Below, piece by piece: positions 1 through 7,847 of a stretch of DNA of 64,000 nucleotides. The stretch is from Chitinophagaceae bacterium. GTDB lineage: Bacteria > Bacteroidota > Bacteroidia > Chitinophagales > Chitinophagaceae. Position 1 is the stretch's first letter, and each line of letters begins with the position of its first letter. The position numbers and the translations under genes are program-made. The stretch spans positions 496,001 through 560,000 of the forward strand of contig CANGIY010000001.1 of assembly GCA_947454235.1 (NCBI GenBank), read 5' to 3'. A model generated the notes under the pieces. The model was given only the letters and a program-made list of their open reading frames with translations. It made no database searches and was not told where the DNA came from.

Positions 1-86
1 TTTGTGAGGTCAGGGTATTGGGCGGTAATATCGGTCCCAATTTTCCTTAAAACTGGATGTCCGTAAGCAACTACAGGTAAAATCAT
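1..86 (-). CDS. def: Peptide deformylase, N-terminal fragment (runs off the window)
   Basis: Only the first 28 codons are present; the gene continues leftwards out of the window. The ATG is the complement of 84-86 and the reading begins MILPVVAYGHPVLRKIG, the typical start of Bacteroidota peptide deformylases. In this family the first glycine motif follows a little further on, outside the window. The enzyme removes the formyl group from the initiator methionine of new proteins. The catalytic Cys and HExxH motifs cannot be seen here. It lies 83 bp downstream of the methyltransferase on the same strand and may share its transcript. Confidence 0.8.
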   Translation of the reverse strand, partial: MILPVVAYGHPVLRKIGTDITAQYPDLT

Positions 87-169
87 GAAAACTCAAAATA
101 ATAATTGCGCGCAAGTTACATAAAAAAAGCAGCCTGTTAAAGTACGCCTAATGTTCTTGCGTTCCAGGC

Positions 170-781
170 CTATTTAGGTTGGTACACGCCAACAGTCCAG
201 GAAGTGCTGAATTTATTGAAAACCCGTGTCGTGTCAATGTGTTGAAGGCATTCATTGATTTCCTGCCACATCTCCATGTCCTGATCTCCGTTTTTGTCAA
301 CAATGCTGAAAATGAAAATGCCGCCCGGGTTGAGACGTTCGGAAAAACGTTTTAAAACCAGTTTCGGGTTATTGAGGTAGTATATGCTTTCGTTGAAAAC
401 AAATACATCGAAATGGCTGTCAGGTATGTATTCGTTGAGGTCACCTACTTCATAGCTAAAATGATTTCCTCCAATGGTTTTAGCTTTTTCAATCGCAACG
501 GCACTGAAGTCAACGCCCAGGTATTTTTTTAGTTGCAGAGTAGTACATTTTGACGCAAGAACCCCATTGCCACAACCTAAATCAGCAATCATTCCTTTTG
601 GGAAAAACTGCTGTATATACCCTGTTATTATGCTGTACCTGGCAAGTTCTTTCACGTCATAAAGCTCATCCCACTTGCCTGCACTGTACTGGTGGTCAAA
701 CTTAAAAGCGGGCGAAAATTTTCGCTTAAAGAAGTACTTTATGCTCCATAATAGTGAATTGGAACTTCTATTACCTGACAT
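170..781 (-). CDS. Class I SAM-dependent methyltransferase
   Basis: This 203-residue protein has a Rossmann-type methyltransferase core. Motif I is IADLGCGNG at about residues 65-73, the acidic residue ending strand 2 is D91 in LGVDFS, and EVGDLNEY (about 111-118) is the post-II segment. FDVFVFNESIYYL (124-136) fills the position of motif IV. The substrate cannot be told from sequence. Short SAM methyltransferases of this type act on small molecules, quinones, lipids or tRNA. It lies 12 bp downstream of the GlmU-like gene and upstream of def, so probably all three are co-transcribed. No signal peptide or membrane segment is seen, so it should be cytoplasmic. Confidence 0.85.
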   Translation of the reverse strand: MSGNRSSNSLLWSIKYFFKRKFSPAFKFDHQYSAGKWDELYDVKELARYSIITGYIQQFFPKGMIADLGCGNGVLASKCTTLQLKKYLGVDFSAVAIEKAKTIGGNHFSYEVGDLNEYIPDSHFDVFVFNESIYYLNNPKLVLKRFSERLNPGGIFIFSIVDKNGDQDMEMWQEINECLQHIDTTRVFNKFSTSWTVGVYQPK

Positions 782-793
782 AGTTCCTCGTTT

Positions 794-1990
794 TTAGTGA
801 CCAAACATAGCTCTTTGATGAGCGGTGATTTCAAACACATGCCTGAGCATACTTCTTTCAGCGTCAGAAATTTCTTTGTTTCTTCTAGCCATCATTCTGT
901 TGGCTGTGTCTATGGCTTTTTCAAACTGATAAGTCACCATTTCTGCACTACCACCCCAGGAGAATGAAGGGATGAATTTTTCAGGGAAATCGCCGCCGTA
1001 AATATTACAAGATACTCCTACAACAGTGCCGGTGTTGAACATGGTATTGATGCCGCATTTGCTGTGGTCGCCCATCATGAGTCCTACAAATGCCAGTCCG
1101 GTTTTCAACGATTTATTTGAATGTTCGTCCCATATCTTAACCTCGTCGTAGTTGTTCTTGAGGTTCGATGCATTGGTGTCGGCACCCAGATTGCACCATT
1201 CCCCAACAATGGCATTGCCCAGGTAGCCGTCGTGCCCCTTGTTGCTGTTGGCGAAGTAAACAACGTTACCATTTTCGCCACCAACTTTGCAGCCAGTGCC
1301 GATAGTTGTTGCGCCATAAATTTTTGCACCCATTTTTAATACTGAGTGGTCGCACATGGCAAAAGGACCTCTAATCAGGCAGCCTTCCATAATTTCTGCG
1401 TCAGTGCCAATGTACACCGGGCCTGTAGTTGCATTGATGATGGTGCCCGGAAGGATAGTTGCACTTTCTTCCATGAAGAACTGAGTGCCCGTAACCGTAA
1501 CACCGGCAGGGATGGGTGCACTTTTGCGATTATTCGTTAGCAAATTAAAGTCAGCTTTAATGGCTTTGTCGTTCATGTAGAAAATATCCCAAACGCGATT
1601 GAGCATCATGACCTCTTCGCCATATTCAATTTGATGGCTCTTTTTTGCAGTGTTTTCAAACTCGCTCAATGAGCCATTAAATATTCCCCGGTATGCAATT
1701 ACCACATCGTTTGCAACCAAAGTCTCTTCGCTTTTCAATTTTGTTATTGCTGCAACAAGGCGCTCTGTAGCAAAAACATTGGCATTGATGAAAGTGCATT
1801 CGCCTTCATCGGCAACTTGCTGTGCAACTTGCATAATATGTGGCGCTGTGAGCGACCCCGTCTTGCAATCCAAATGCTTTTCCCAGCGTTCTCGCATGGT
1901 GATAATACCACAGCGTATGTCGGCAATAGCACGTGTGTGTGTGAATGGTAAAAAGTGGTGACGATGATGGTCGAACAATATGTAACCCAT
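794..1990 (-). CDS. GlmU-family bifunctional sugar nucleotidyltransferase/acetyltransferase (Bacteroidota type)
   Basis: The 398-residue protein begins MGYILFDHHRHHFLPFTHTR, a start characteristic of the alternative GlmU family of Bacteroidota (putative UDP-GlcNAc diphosphorylase / GlcN-1-P acetyltransferase). The first half is a divergent nucleotidyltransferase domain without the textbook LxAGxGTRM loop. From about residue 185 to 330 there are hexapeptide repeats of a left-handed beta helix (for example VYIGTDAEIMEGCLIRG and KIYGATTIGTGCKVG), as in the acetyltransferase half of GlmU. It should supply UDP-GlcNAc for peptidoglycan and outer-membrane glycans. The function is inferred from family membership; the sugar specificity is not shown by the sequence. 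It heads the minus-strand run with the methyltransferase. Confidence 0.85.
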   Translation of the reverse strand: MGYILFDHHRHHFLPFTHTRAIADIRCGIITMRERWEKHLDCKTGSLTAPHIMQVAQQVADEGECTFINANVFATERLVAAITKLKSEETLVANDVVIAYRGIFNGSLSEFENTAKKSHQIEYGEEVMMLNRVWDIFYMNDKAIKADFNLLTNNRKSAPIPAGVTVTGTQFFMEESATILPGTIINATTGPVYIGTDAEIMEGCLIRGPFAMCDHSVLKMGAKIYGATTIGTGCKVGGENGNVVYFANSNKGHDGYLGNAIVGEWCNLGADTNASNLKNNYDEVKIWDEHSNKSLKTGLAFVGLMMGDHSKCGINTMFNTGTVVGVSCNIYGGDFPEKFIPSFSWGGSAEMVTYQFEKAIDTANRMMARRNKEISDAERSMLRHVFEITAHQRAMFGH

Positions 1991-2009
1991 AAATTGGAGC
2001 TTTGATGGT

Positions 2010-2017
2010 CAAAAATA
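2010..2017 (-). promoter_or_regulatory. Candidate -7 element of the GlmU-like gene
   Basis: On the minus strand the bases read TATTTTTG, matching the Bacteroidota -7 consensus TAnnTTTG, 19 bp before the GlmU ATG at 1990. It abuts the rpmE terminator. No clear -33 TTG is visible at the right distance, so this is a weak call. Confidence 0.35.
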
Positions 2018-2047
2018 AAAAATCCCACCATAGCGGTGGGATTTTTT
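2017..2047 (-). terminator. Intrinsic terminator after rpmE
   Basis: Thirteen-pair stem (2017-2029 with 2035-2047) around the loop at 2030-2034, with a GGTGGG/CCCACC core and A/T runs on both sides. It lies 30 bp beyond the L31 stop codon and separates that gene from the GlmU-like gene. Confidence 0.85.
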
Positions 2048-2077
2048 GTAACCGACATTGAAGCCGATCGAATATAA

Positions 2078-2329
2078 TTAAGCTTTTTTCTCGTAACGTT
2101 TTCTGAATTTCTCGATACGACCTGTTGTATCAACGAATACTGATTTACCAGTGTAGAAAGGGTGAGAAGTGTTAGAAATCTCCACTTTAATCAATGGATA
2201 CTCATTTCCGTCTTCCCATTTAATTGTTTCCCTGCTAGGAGCAGTTGAACGAGTCAAGAAAGTGGTTTCGTTTGAAGTATCTTTAAACACCACAAGTCTG
2301 TAACTTTTTGGATGAATGTCTTTTCTCAT
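2078..2329 (-). CDS. rpmE2: 50S ribosomal protein L31, type B
   Basis: This 83-residue protein ([17 protein letters not shown]...) matches type B L31. It has the conserved SxTHPFYTGK-like segment ([12 protein letters not shown]) and a basic C-terminus [13 protein letters not shown]. It has no cysteines, so it is the zinc-independent form. L31 sits at the subunit interface of the ribosome. The gene is monocistronic: a promoter element and leader lie upstream and a strong terminator follows. Confidence 0.95.
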   Translation of the reverse strand: MRKDIHPKSYRLVVFKDTSNETTFLTRSTAPSRETIKWEDGNEYPLIKVEISNTSHPFYTGKSVFVDTTGRIEKFRKRYEKKA

Positions 2330-2344
2330 TTTTATAGCTTTTAA

Positions 2345-2362
2345 GCATGGATTTGGCCATGC
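2345..2362 (-). promoter_or_regulatory. Leader hairpin upstream of rpmE2
   Basis: Perfect 6 bp stem GCATGG/CCATGC with a 6-base loop, in the short untranslated leader between the -7 element at 2381-2388 and the ATG at 2329. It may be a ribosomal-protein leader structure, but the stem is short and there is no comparative support here. Confidence 0.3.
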
Positions 2363-2380
2363 GGATTTTTAAAAGGACTG

Positions 2381-2388
2381 CAAAGGTA
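2381..2388 (-). promoter_or_regulatory. -7 promoter element of rpmE2
   Basis: Reads TACCTTTG on the minus strand, an exact TAnnTTTG match. Transcription would begin about 45 bases before the L31 start codon. Confidence 0.6.
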
Positions 2389-2444
2389 ATTGTTTTTCTG
2401 AATTCGAAAAATTTATTTTCGAGTGCAAGTGGCGGAAACAGGTG

Positions 2445-3128
2445 CTAAATTTCGTTTTTCCCAATTTTTTCAGGGTTATTTCTCAAAACTTCACTGATTT
2501 TGTGGGCACATCTGATATATGACATCTTAAACTCCTTCGATTTGTAGCTGTATGGGCGAAGGAATCTCCTCATGCCAAACAATGATGCAGATTCCATCTG
2601 GCAAACATAACCTCGTTGTTTCATGTTGCGGTCGTTGATTACCGCATAAAATCCGTCAGGCTGTTTAAAAAGGTCGTCTCGTGAACCGCCTTTAGCGTAG
2701 GTTTCACTATTCATTTGGAAAGATGGAACACCGAATGTAATGACATAATATTTCCCGTTATCGGTTGCAGAAGCACTCACCGGTTTACCAGATCCATCGG
2801 TCAGCGTGCCGTTAAAGTCGCCAATTGATATTTTATCCAGGTTGGTGTCGTTGAAATAGTAAACAGGGCAATTTTTAAAATTGTCGTTGAAGTCCCTGAT
2901 AGTGATTTTTTGAATAGAATCTCTATCGATATACAACTGTCGCAACAGTCTTTGGTTGTTTGATGCTTTTACTGCATTCTCTCTGTTACTTTCTTGCCTA
3001 AGCTGTACGATGATGAACTTGATAGGTGCATTTGGTTTTGAATTGTTTTGTCCGTAGGTAGCTGAGCCCGAAATACCGCACAGCGTGAAAAACAAAAGAA
3101 ATATGGGTAACAGTAATTTTTTGGTCAT
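2445..3128 (-). CDS. Secreted protein of unknown function
   Basis: I do not recognise this family. The frame is open up to 3269, but I place the start at the ATG complementing 3126-3128. This gives a clean Sec signal peptide (MTKKLLLPIFLLFFTLCGIS, then SATYG before QNN), whereas the upstream 47 codons are charged and unlike a leader. The mature part of about 200 residues is rich in Asn, Asp and Lys and has three scattered cysteines (in NCPVYY, GYVCQM and IRCAHK). No catalytic motif is apparent. It is divergent from purF and follows rpmE2 with no shared theme. Likely periplasmic or exported. Confidence 0.65.
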   Translation of the reverse strand: MTKKLLLPIFLLFFTLCGISGSATYGQNNSKPNAPIKFIIVQLRQESNRENAVKASNNQRLLRQLYIDRDSIQKITIRDFNDNFKNCPVYYFNDTNLDKISIGDFNGTLTDGSGKPVSASATDNGKYYVITFGVPSFQMNSETYAKGGSRDDLFKQPDGFYAVINDRNMKQRGYVCQMESASLFGMRRFLRPYSYKSKEFKMSYIRCAHKISEVLRNNPEKIGKNEI

Positions 3129-3258
3129 TTTGAAACACTTGCAAAAGTCAAAGTTAGGAAACTTAAATCGGAACTTATTGAGCGAGTCAACACGAGTATA
3201 TAAACGTTCTAATTCACACAAAATTGTATGATAGCTTTTTTGAATCATTTCGGTAGCA

Positions 3259-3286
3259 TTGTTATGCATTGAACTCGTTATCTTTG
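3259..3286 (+). promoter_or_regulatory. purF promoter
   Basis: TTG at 3259-3261, a 17 bp spacer and TATCTTTG at 3279-3286 fit the Bacteroidota -33/-7 consensus. The ATG is only 7 bp beyond the -7 element, so the mRNA would be leaderless or nearly so. Confidence 0.6.
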
Positions 3287-3293
3287 CATCCTC

Positions 3294-5141
3294 ATGTCAG
3301 ATGCAATCAAACATGAATGTGGACTTGCCTACATTCGCCTGCTTAAGCCTCTTTCTTATTATCATGTAACTTATGGGACTGCTGTGTATGGGCTGAACAA
3401 GCTGTACCTACTCATGGAAAAGCAACACAACCGTGGCCAAGACGGCGCGGGTATTGCTTCGGTAAAGTTGAACGTGGCAGCCGGAACCCAGAATATGTTC
3501 AGGACACGCGTCAGCGGTCAGCATGCAATCGGTAAGATTTTTCAGGAAATCAATAAGGAAGTGCAGGATTTGACCGAGATGTACCCTGAAATTCTCAAAC
3601 ACCCGGGCTTTTTGAAAGGGTTTATGAGGTTTGCCGGAGAAATCCTTTTGGGGCATCTGCGTTACGGTACGCAGGGTAAGAATAATGTTGAATTCTGCCA
3701 CCCGTTCATGAAGCACGATATCAACCCGAATAGAAATCTGGCTATGGCTGGTAATTTCAATTTGGTGAATACCGAAGAACTTTTTCGATTGTTGCATAAG
3801 TCGCCAACTACCACCTTGCGTGAAAGCGACTTGGGGGCAATGATTGAAACCATATATTATTTCTTGTGCGAAGAAGACGCTAAAGATCCAGCACACCTTG
3901 ACCTGGAGACCGTTTTAAGGAAGGCGACCAAATTGTTTGATGGTGGTTTTGTTTGCAGCGGACTAGTGGGTAACGGTGATAGCTTCGTTATGCGCGACAA
4001 AAACGGCATCAGACCTTGCTTCTATTATAAAAACGATGAAATTGTGGTTGCAGCATCGGAGAGAGCGGCCATAATGACCGCTTTTAATGTAACAGAAGAA
4101 GAAGTAAATGCATTGAAGCCGGGACATGCACTCATTACAAAGGCCGATGGCACATGCAGTGAAGTGCAAATACTGGAGCCGGGTGAACTCAAGGCTTGTA
4201 GCTTCGAGCGCATTTATTTCAGTCGCGGCAGCGACCCAAGTATTTATCGGGAGCGTATGCAGTTAGGTCGTAATCTTGCTGAGCCTGTATTGAAATCACT
4301 GGATTTTCATTTGCGCCAAACGATTGTTTCCTTCATTCCGAATACTGCTGAAACTGCGTTTTATGGTCTTATTAAGGGGCTGGAAGACTACCTGAAAGAG
4401 ACAGTTCTTAAAAAGATTCTCGATCGTCGTGAAACCATGACATCAGATGAATTGAAAGAGCTGCTTTCAAGGAGGGTGCGCATAGAAAAAATTGCCATCA
4501 AAGATGCCAAACTAAGGACATTCATTACCGAAGATGCATCGCGCAACGAAATGGTGCAGCACGTGTACGACATTACTTATGGTACGGTTGCGCGCGGTCA
4601 GGATACGCTGGTGGTTATTGATGACTCTATTGTGCGTGGTACAACGCTTAAAGAGAGCATCATTAAAATGCTTGATCGCCTTGGTCCTAAGAAAATCATT
4701 GTCGTGTCATCGGCACCTCAAATTCGTTACCCCGATTGTTATGGTATCGATATGAGTAAAATGGGCGATTTCATAGCCTTCCAGGCGGCTATTGAATTGT
4801 TGAAAGACCATGGTAAAGAATCATTGATTCAAGATGTTTACAACGCTTGTAAAGATGCTGAGCAAACAGCAAATATTGACAGCGAGAACTTCGTGAAACG
4901 CATCTATGATTCGTTTACTGATGTCGAGATCAGCAATAAGATAGCTCAACTGCTTAAGCATGAAGATGTGAAAGCTGAGGTTGAGATTATCTACCAGACA
5001 TTGGAAGGATTGTACAATGCCTGTCCTGACAATACCGGAGATTGGTACTTTACCGGTAACTACCCAACCAAGGGTGGTAACAGGGTTGCCAACCGCGCAT
5101 TCATCAATTACATAGAACAAAAGAAGGGCAGAGGGTATTAA
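3294..5141 (+). CDS. purF: Amidophosphoribosyltransferase (PurF-like, long Bacteroidota form)
   Basis: A 615-residue two-domain enzyme of the first step of purine synthesis: PRPP plus glutamine gives phosphoribosylamine. The N-terminal Ntn-type glutaminase domain has its presumed nucleophile at Cys9 (KHECGLAYIR), so an eight-residue propeptide must be removed, as in Bacillus-type PurF. QHNRGQDGAGI follows, another signature of the family. The C-terminal phosphoribosyltransferase domain carries the PRPP loop VVIDDSIVRGTT at about 440-451, and then SSAPQIRYPDCYGIDMS, which resembles the family's SSPPIxxPCYxGID. It is longer than the usual 470-510 residues because of inserts in the middle and at the end. 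Other Bacteroidota often carry two PurF-like genes, so this may not be the only one. It is monocistronic, with its own promoter. Confidence 0.88.
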   Translation: MSDAIKHECGLAYIRLLKPLSYYHVTYGTAVYGLNKLYLLMEKQHNRGQDGAGIASVKLNVAAGTQNMFRTRVSGQHAIGKIFQEINKEVQDLTEMYPEILKHPGFLKGFMRFAGEILLGHLRYGTQGKNNVEFCHPFMKHDINPNRNLAMAGNFNLVNTEELFRLLHKSPTTTLRESDLGAMIETIYYFLCEEDAKDPAHLDLETVLRKATKLFDGGFVCSGLVGNGDSFVMRDKNGIRPCFYYKNDEIVVAASERAAIMTAFNVTEEEVNALKPGHALITKADGTCSEVQILEPGELKACSFERIYFSRGSDPSIYRERMQLGRNLAEPVLKSLDFHLRQTIVSFIPNTAETAFYGLIKGLEDYLKETVLKKILDRRETMTSDELKELLSRRVRIEKIAIKDAKLRTFITEDASRNEMVQHVYDITYGTVARGQDTLVVIDDSIVRGTTLKESIIKMLDRLGPKKIIVVSSAPQIRYPDCYGIDMSKMGDFIAFQAAIELLKDHGKESLIQDVYNACKDAEQTANIDSENFVKRIYDSFTDVEISNKIAQLLKHEDVKAEVEIIYQTLEGLYNACPDNTGDWYFTGNYPTKGGNRVANRAFINYIEQKKGRGY

Positions 5142-5238
5142 TACCTAGTACTTTTATTTGTTTTTTTGCCCACTCATGTGCCCTTGTAATGTGTTTTTTC
5201 GCTCCAATTGCGGGTGTAAAAAGTGTGACTTGTAGTGC

Positions 5239-5248
5239 CCGATATCGG
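5239..5248. other. 10 bp palindrome in the purF-pruA gap
   Basis: CCGATATCGG is a perfect palindrome, extended by TAGT on the left (after a two-base bulge) and ACTA on the right. It lies about 110 bp before the pruA -7 element. It could be a transcription-factor site or a transcript hairpin. The rest of the 252 bp gap shows no gene. Confidence 0.25.
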
Positions 5249-5357
5249 ACTACTTCGCTGTGCGTGTCTTTTTCACTATGTTCCTTCAATTCTCAAGAAC
5301 GTAATTCACCGCGTATGCAGGGTGACATTTGTTACGTGTGTCTTATCTTCAAAATAG

Positions 5358-5365
5358 TATCTTTG
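5358..5365 (+). promoter_or_regulatory. -7 promoter element of pruA
   Basis: Exact TATCTTTG, 28 bp before the ATG of the P5C dehydrogenase gene. No -33 TTG is obvious at the usual distance. Confidence 0.5.
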
Positions 5366-5393
5366 TTCCGGCAACATTAAAAAGCCTTTTATA

Positions 5394-7028
5394 ATGAATA
5401 ACGCATATTTCGACTTTGCAGAACCGAAGAATGAGCCGGTTCTGAATTATGGTCCGGGAAGCAATGAAAGAAAAGAATTACAAAAAGCACTCGCAGCCCT
5501 CAAAGCTAAGAAGCGCGATATACCAATGATTATTGATGGTGAGGAAGTAAGGACAGAGAAAAAAAGAGAAATTCGTCCTCCGCACGAAAAATCGCATTTG
5601 TTGGGTTATTTTTATGAGGCTGATGACGAGCATGTACACATGGCTATTGATGCTGCACTCAATGCGCGTGAAAACTGGGCTGAAATGGCATGGGAGCACA
5701 GAGCTTCTATCTTCCTGAAAGCTGCTGACCTGCTTGCTACAAAGTACCGTTTCAAAATGAATGCGGCTACTATGCTTGGTCAAAGTAAGAACGCATACCA
5801 GGCTGAAATTGACAGTGCTTGCGAATTGATTGATTTCTTGCGTTTCAACGTGCACTTCCTGAGCCGAATCTATAAAGAACAACCCCTTTCTTCTCCGGGC
5901 ATCTATAACCGCATGGAGTACCGTCCGTTAGAAGGATTTATTCTTGCTGTTACTCCATTCAACTTTACTGCCATTGGTGGTAACCTGCCTACCGCTCCGG
6001 CTATGTGCGGTAACGTAGTTGTTTGGAAGCCTGCAAATACACAAATCTATTCGGCATCAGTATTCATGGATATTTTGCGTGAAGCCGGCTTGCCTGATGG
6101 TGTTATCAATATCGTTTATCCTCCGGGAGCTATGATTGGCGAAATCTGTTTTGCGCACCCTGACTTTGCTGGTGTTCACTTTACAGGTTCTACAGGCGTT
6201 TTCCAAACAATGTGGAAAGCGATTGGTAACAATATCAACAGGTATAAATCGTATCCTAAAATTGTTGGTGAAACAGGCGGAAAAGACTTCGTGTTTGCGC
6301 ACCCAACTGCAGATGCTGAAGCTGTGGCTACAGCATTGGCGCGTGGTGCATTTGAGTACCAGGGTCAGAAATGCTCGGCGGCTTCAAGGGCTTACTTGCC
6401 TAGCAATCTTGCTGATGTAATTAAAAAGAAACTGGTAGCTGATGTAAAAACCATGAAAATGGGTCCGGTTGATGACTTTACAAATTTCGTGAATGCGGTT
6501 ATCGATGAGCGTTCATTCGATAAAATTGTCACTTACATCGAAAACGTGAAAAACGGCAATGGCGACGCGAAAATACTTTGTGGTGGTAAGTACGACAAAT
6601 CGAAAGGTTATTTCATTGAGCCAACTGTGATAGAAACTACCGATGCTACTTACGTAACAATGTGCGAAGAGATTTTTGGCCCTGTATTGACCATCTATAC
6701 CTACGAAGCTGACATGTGGTATCAGATGCTGGATGTGGTTGATAATACCTCTCCTTATGCATTGACAGGTTCTATTTTTGCACAAGACAGGTATGTGATT
6801 GAAATGATGACGAACAAACTTGTGAATGCAGCAGGCAACTTCTACATCAACGATAAGCCAACAGGTGCTGTTGTAGGTCAGCAACCATTTGGTGGTGCGC
6901 GCGCTTCTGGTACCAACGATAAAGCAGGTTCTATCCTGAATCTCTACCGTTGGTTGAGCCCACGTACTATCAAGGAAACTTACAACCCTCCGGTTGACTA
7001 CAAGTATCCTTTCCATCAGGCTGATTAA
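5394..7028 (+). CDS. pruA: L-glutamate gamma-semialdehyde (1-pyrroline-5-carboxylate) dehydrogenase
   Basis: A 544-residue aldehyde dehydrogenase of the monofunctional P5C dehydrogenase type, which oxidises glutamate semialdehyde to glutamate with NAD in proline breakdown. The general-base glutamate is E293 in VGETGGKDF and the catalytic cysteine is C327 in GQKCSAASR, both in the exact family context. TPFNFTAIGGNLPTAP and KPANTQ are the expected cofactor-binding segments. The C-terminus PFGGARASGTNDKAGS is also diagnostic. Length fits the family (about 540). A strong terminator follows, so it is probably a single-gene transcript. No proline dehydrogenase (PutA/PRODH) gene is in the window. 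Confidence 0.96.
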   Translation: MNNAYFDFAEPKNEPVLNYGPGSNERKELQKALAALKAKKRDIPMIIDGEEVRTEKKREIRPPHEKSHLLGYFYEADDEHVHMAIDAALNARENWAEMAWEHRASIFLKAADLLATKYRFKMNAATMLGQSKNAYQAEIDSACELIDFLRFNVHFLSRIYKEQPLSSPGIYNRMEYRPLEGFILAVTPFNFTAIGGNLPTAPAMCGNVVVWKPANTQIYSASVFMDILREAGLPDGVINIVYPPGAMIGEICFAHPDFAGVHFTGSTGVFQTMWKAIGNNINRYKSYPKIVGETGGKDFVFAHPTADAEAVATALARGAFEYQGQKCSAASRAYLPSNLADVIKKKLVADVKTMKMGPVDDFTNFVNAVIDERSFDKIVTYIENVKNGNGDAKILCGGKYDKSKGYFIEPTVIETTDATYVTMCEEIFGPVLTIYTYEADMWYQMLDVVDNTSPYALTGSIFAQDRYVIEMMTNKLVNAAGNFYINDKPTGAVVGQQPFGGARASGTNDKAGSILNLYRWLSPRTIKETYNPPVDYKYPFHQAD

Positions 7029-7050
7029 TCGACTGATTACATAATTTTTA

Positions 7051-7077
7051 AAAAAGCCGGGGCAACCCGGCTTTTTT
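7051..7077 (+). terminator. Intrinsic terminator after pruA
   Basis: AAAAAGCCGGG (7051-7061), loop GCAA, CCCGGCTTTTTT. GC-rich 6 bp core with flanking A and T runs, 22 bp after the stop. Confidence 0.9.
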
Positions 7078-7131
7078 AGTTGTGGTCGAATTTTCCTTTT
7101 TCGCCACTCCTGTCAGTCAAAAATACCTCAT

Positions 7132-7182
7132 TTTGACAAAATGGCGCATTTATTTTATGGTATTTGACAAAATGGCGCATTT
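7132..7182 (+). promoter_or_regulatory. Two 20 bp direct repeats upstream of hsp20
   Basis: The 20-base word TTTGACAAAATGGCGCATTT occurs exactly at 7132-7151 and again at 7163-7182, a 31 bp period or about three helical turns. The second copy supplies TTTG (7163-7166), which 17 bp later is followed by TAGCGTTG, a one-mismatch -7 element at 7184-7191. The repeats are therefore placed like a regulator site on the hsp20 promoter, plausibly for stress control. The regulator is unknown. Confidence 0.6.
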
Positions 7183-7253
7183 TTAGCGTTGGTATATAGT
7201 TTGCTTCTTTACTAGCAAAACAACAAATTAAATAACCAAAAAAACTAAAAACT

Positions 7254-7688
7254 ATGTATCAAAAAAGAAATTTCGGCATTATGGCTCCAACATTCGGTGG
7301 TTTACTCGAAGACATGTTCCACAACCAATGGTCTAGGATCAACGAAGAAAATACAGCGTTATCAGTACCTGTAAACATCAGTGAAAACGAAAAAAGCTAC
7401 GAGCTGGAATTGGTGGCTCCGGGCATCAAAAAAGAAGAGTTCAAAATCAGTGTTGACAAGAACATTCTCACCATTGCTTACGAACACAAAGAAGAAAACA
7501 AAGAGGCGCAAGAGGGCAAATGGTTGAGGACTGAGTACAGGGTGAGGTCTTTCAAAAGAAGTTTCACATTGAACGAAAAAATTGACGCATCGGCAATTGG
7601 TGCCAAATACAACGATGGTATGTTGTTTGTGAGCCTGCCTAAAAAAGCCGAAAAAGAAGCTTCAACAAGAGAAATTTCCATCAACTAA
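7254..7688 (+). CDS. Hsp20/alpha-crystallin small heat-shock protein
   Basis: A 144-residue ATP-independent holdase chaperone. The N-terminus MYQKRNFGIMAPTFGGLLEDMF is the usual flexible arm, and the alpha-crystallin domain runs from about residue 36 to 135. It opens with PVNISENEKSYELELVAPGIKKEEF and closes with the signature YNDGMLFVSLPK. The C-terminal REISIN supplies the I-x-I anchor that docks onto neighbouring subunits. Cytoplasmic oligomer. It stands alone between terminators, behind the direct-repeat promoter region at 7132-7191, which suggests stress-induced expression. Confidence 0.95.
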   Translation: MYQKRNFGIMAPTFGGLLEDMFHNQWSRINEENTALSVPVNISENEKSYELELVAPGIKKEEFKISVDKNILTIAYEHKEENKEAQEGKWLRTEYRVRSFKRSFTLNEKIDASAIGAKYNDGMLFVSLPKKAEKEASTREISIN

Positions 7689-7713
7689 GAGGGGTATTAT
7701 AAAGTGGTGGTTT

Positions 7714-7746
7714 AAGCCTCGGGAACTTTTTCCCGGGGCTTTTTTC
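7714..7746 (+). terminator. Intrinsic terminator after hsp20
   Basis: Stem AGCCTCGGGA/TCCCGGGGCT with one G-T pair, followed by a run of six T. It lies about 25 bp after the stop codon. Confidence 0.88.
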
Positions 7747-7812
7747 ATGCCGTATCTCCAAGGTAATCCACAACTTATCGTTTTCTCATATTTGTGGTTT
7801 TTGCACTTGAAC

Positions 7813-7841
7813 TTGGAATGGGAAACTTTTACTTATCTTTG
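7813..7841 (+). promoter_or_regulatory. Promoter of the CorC/GldE-like gene
   Basis: TTG at 7813-7815, 18 bp, then TATCTTTG at 7834-7841. The predicted transcription start falls on or next to the ATG at 7848. This argues for that start codon and for a leaderless transcript. Confidence 0.65.
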
Positions 7842-7847
7842 TCCTAT

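Noticed and set aside
3129-3269. Longer N-terminus for the secreted unknown protein at 2445-3128
   Set aside because: The extra 47 residues are charged and would hide the clear signal peptide; the downstream ATG is better.
5189-5380. A 63-codon plus-strand frame between purF and pruA
   Set aside because: Cysteine- and serine-rich chance translation ending inside the pruA promoter; no homology features.
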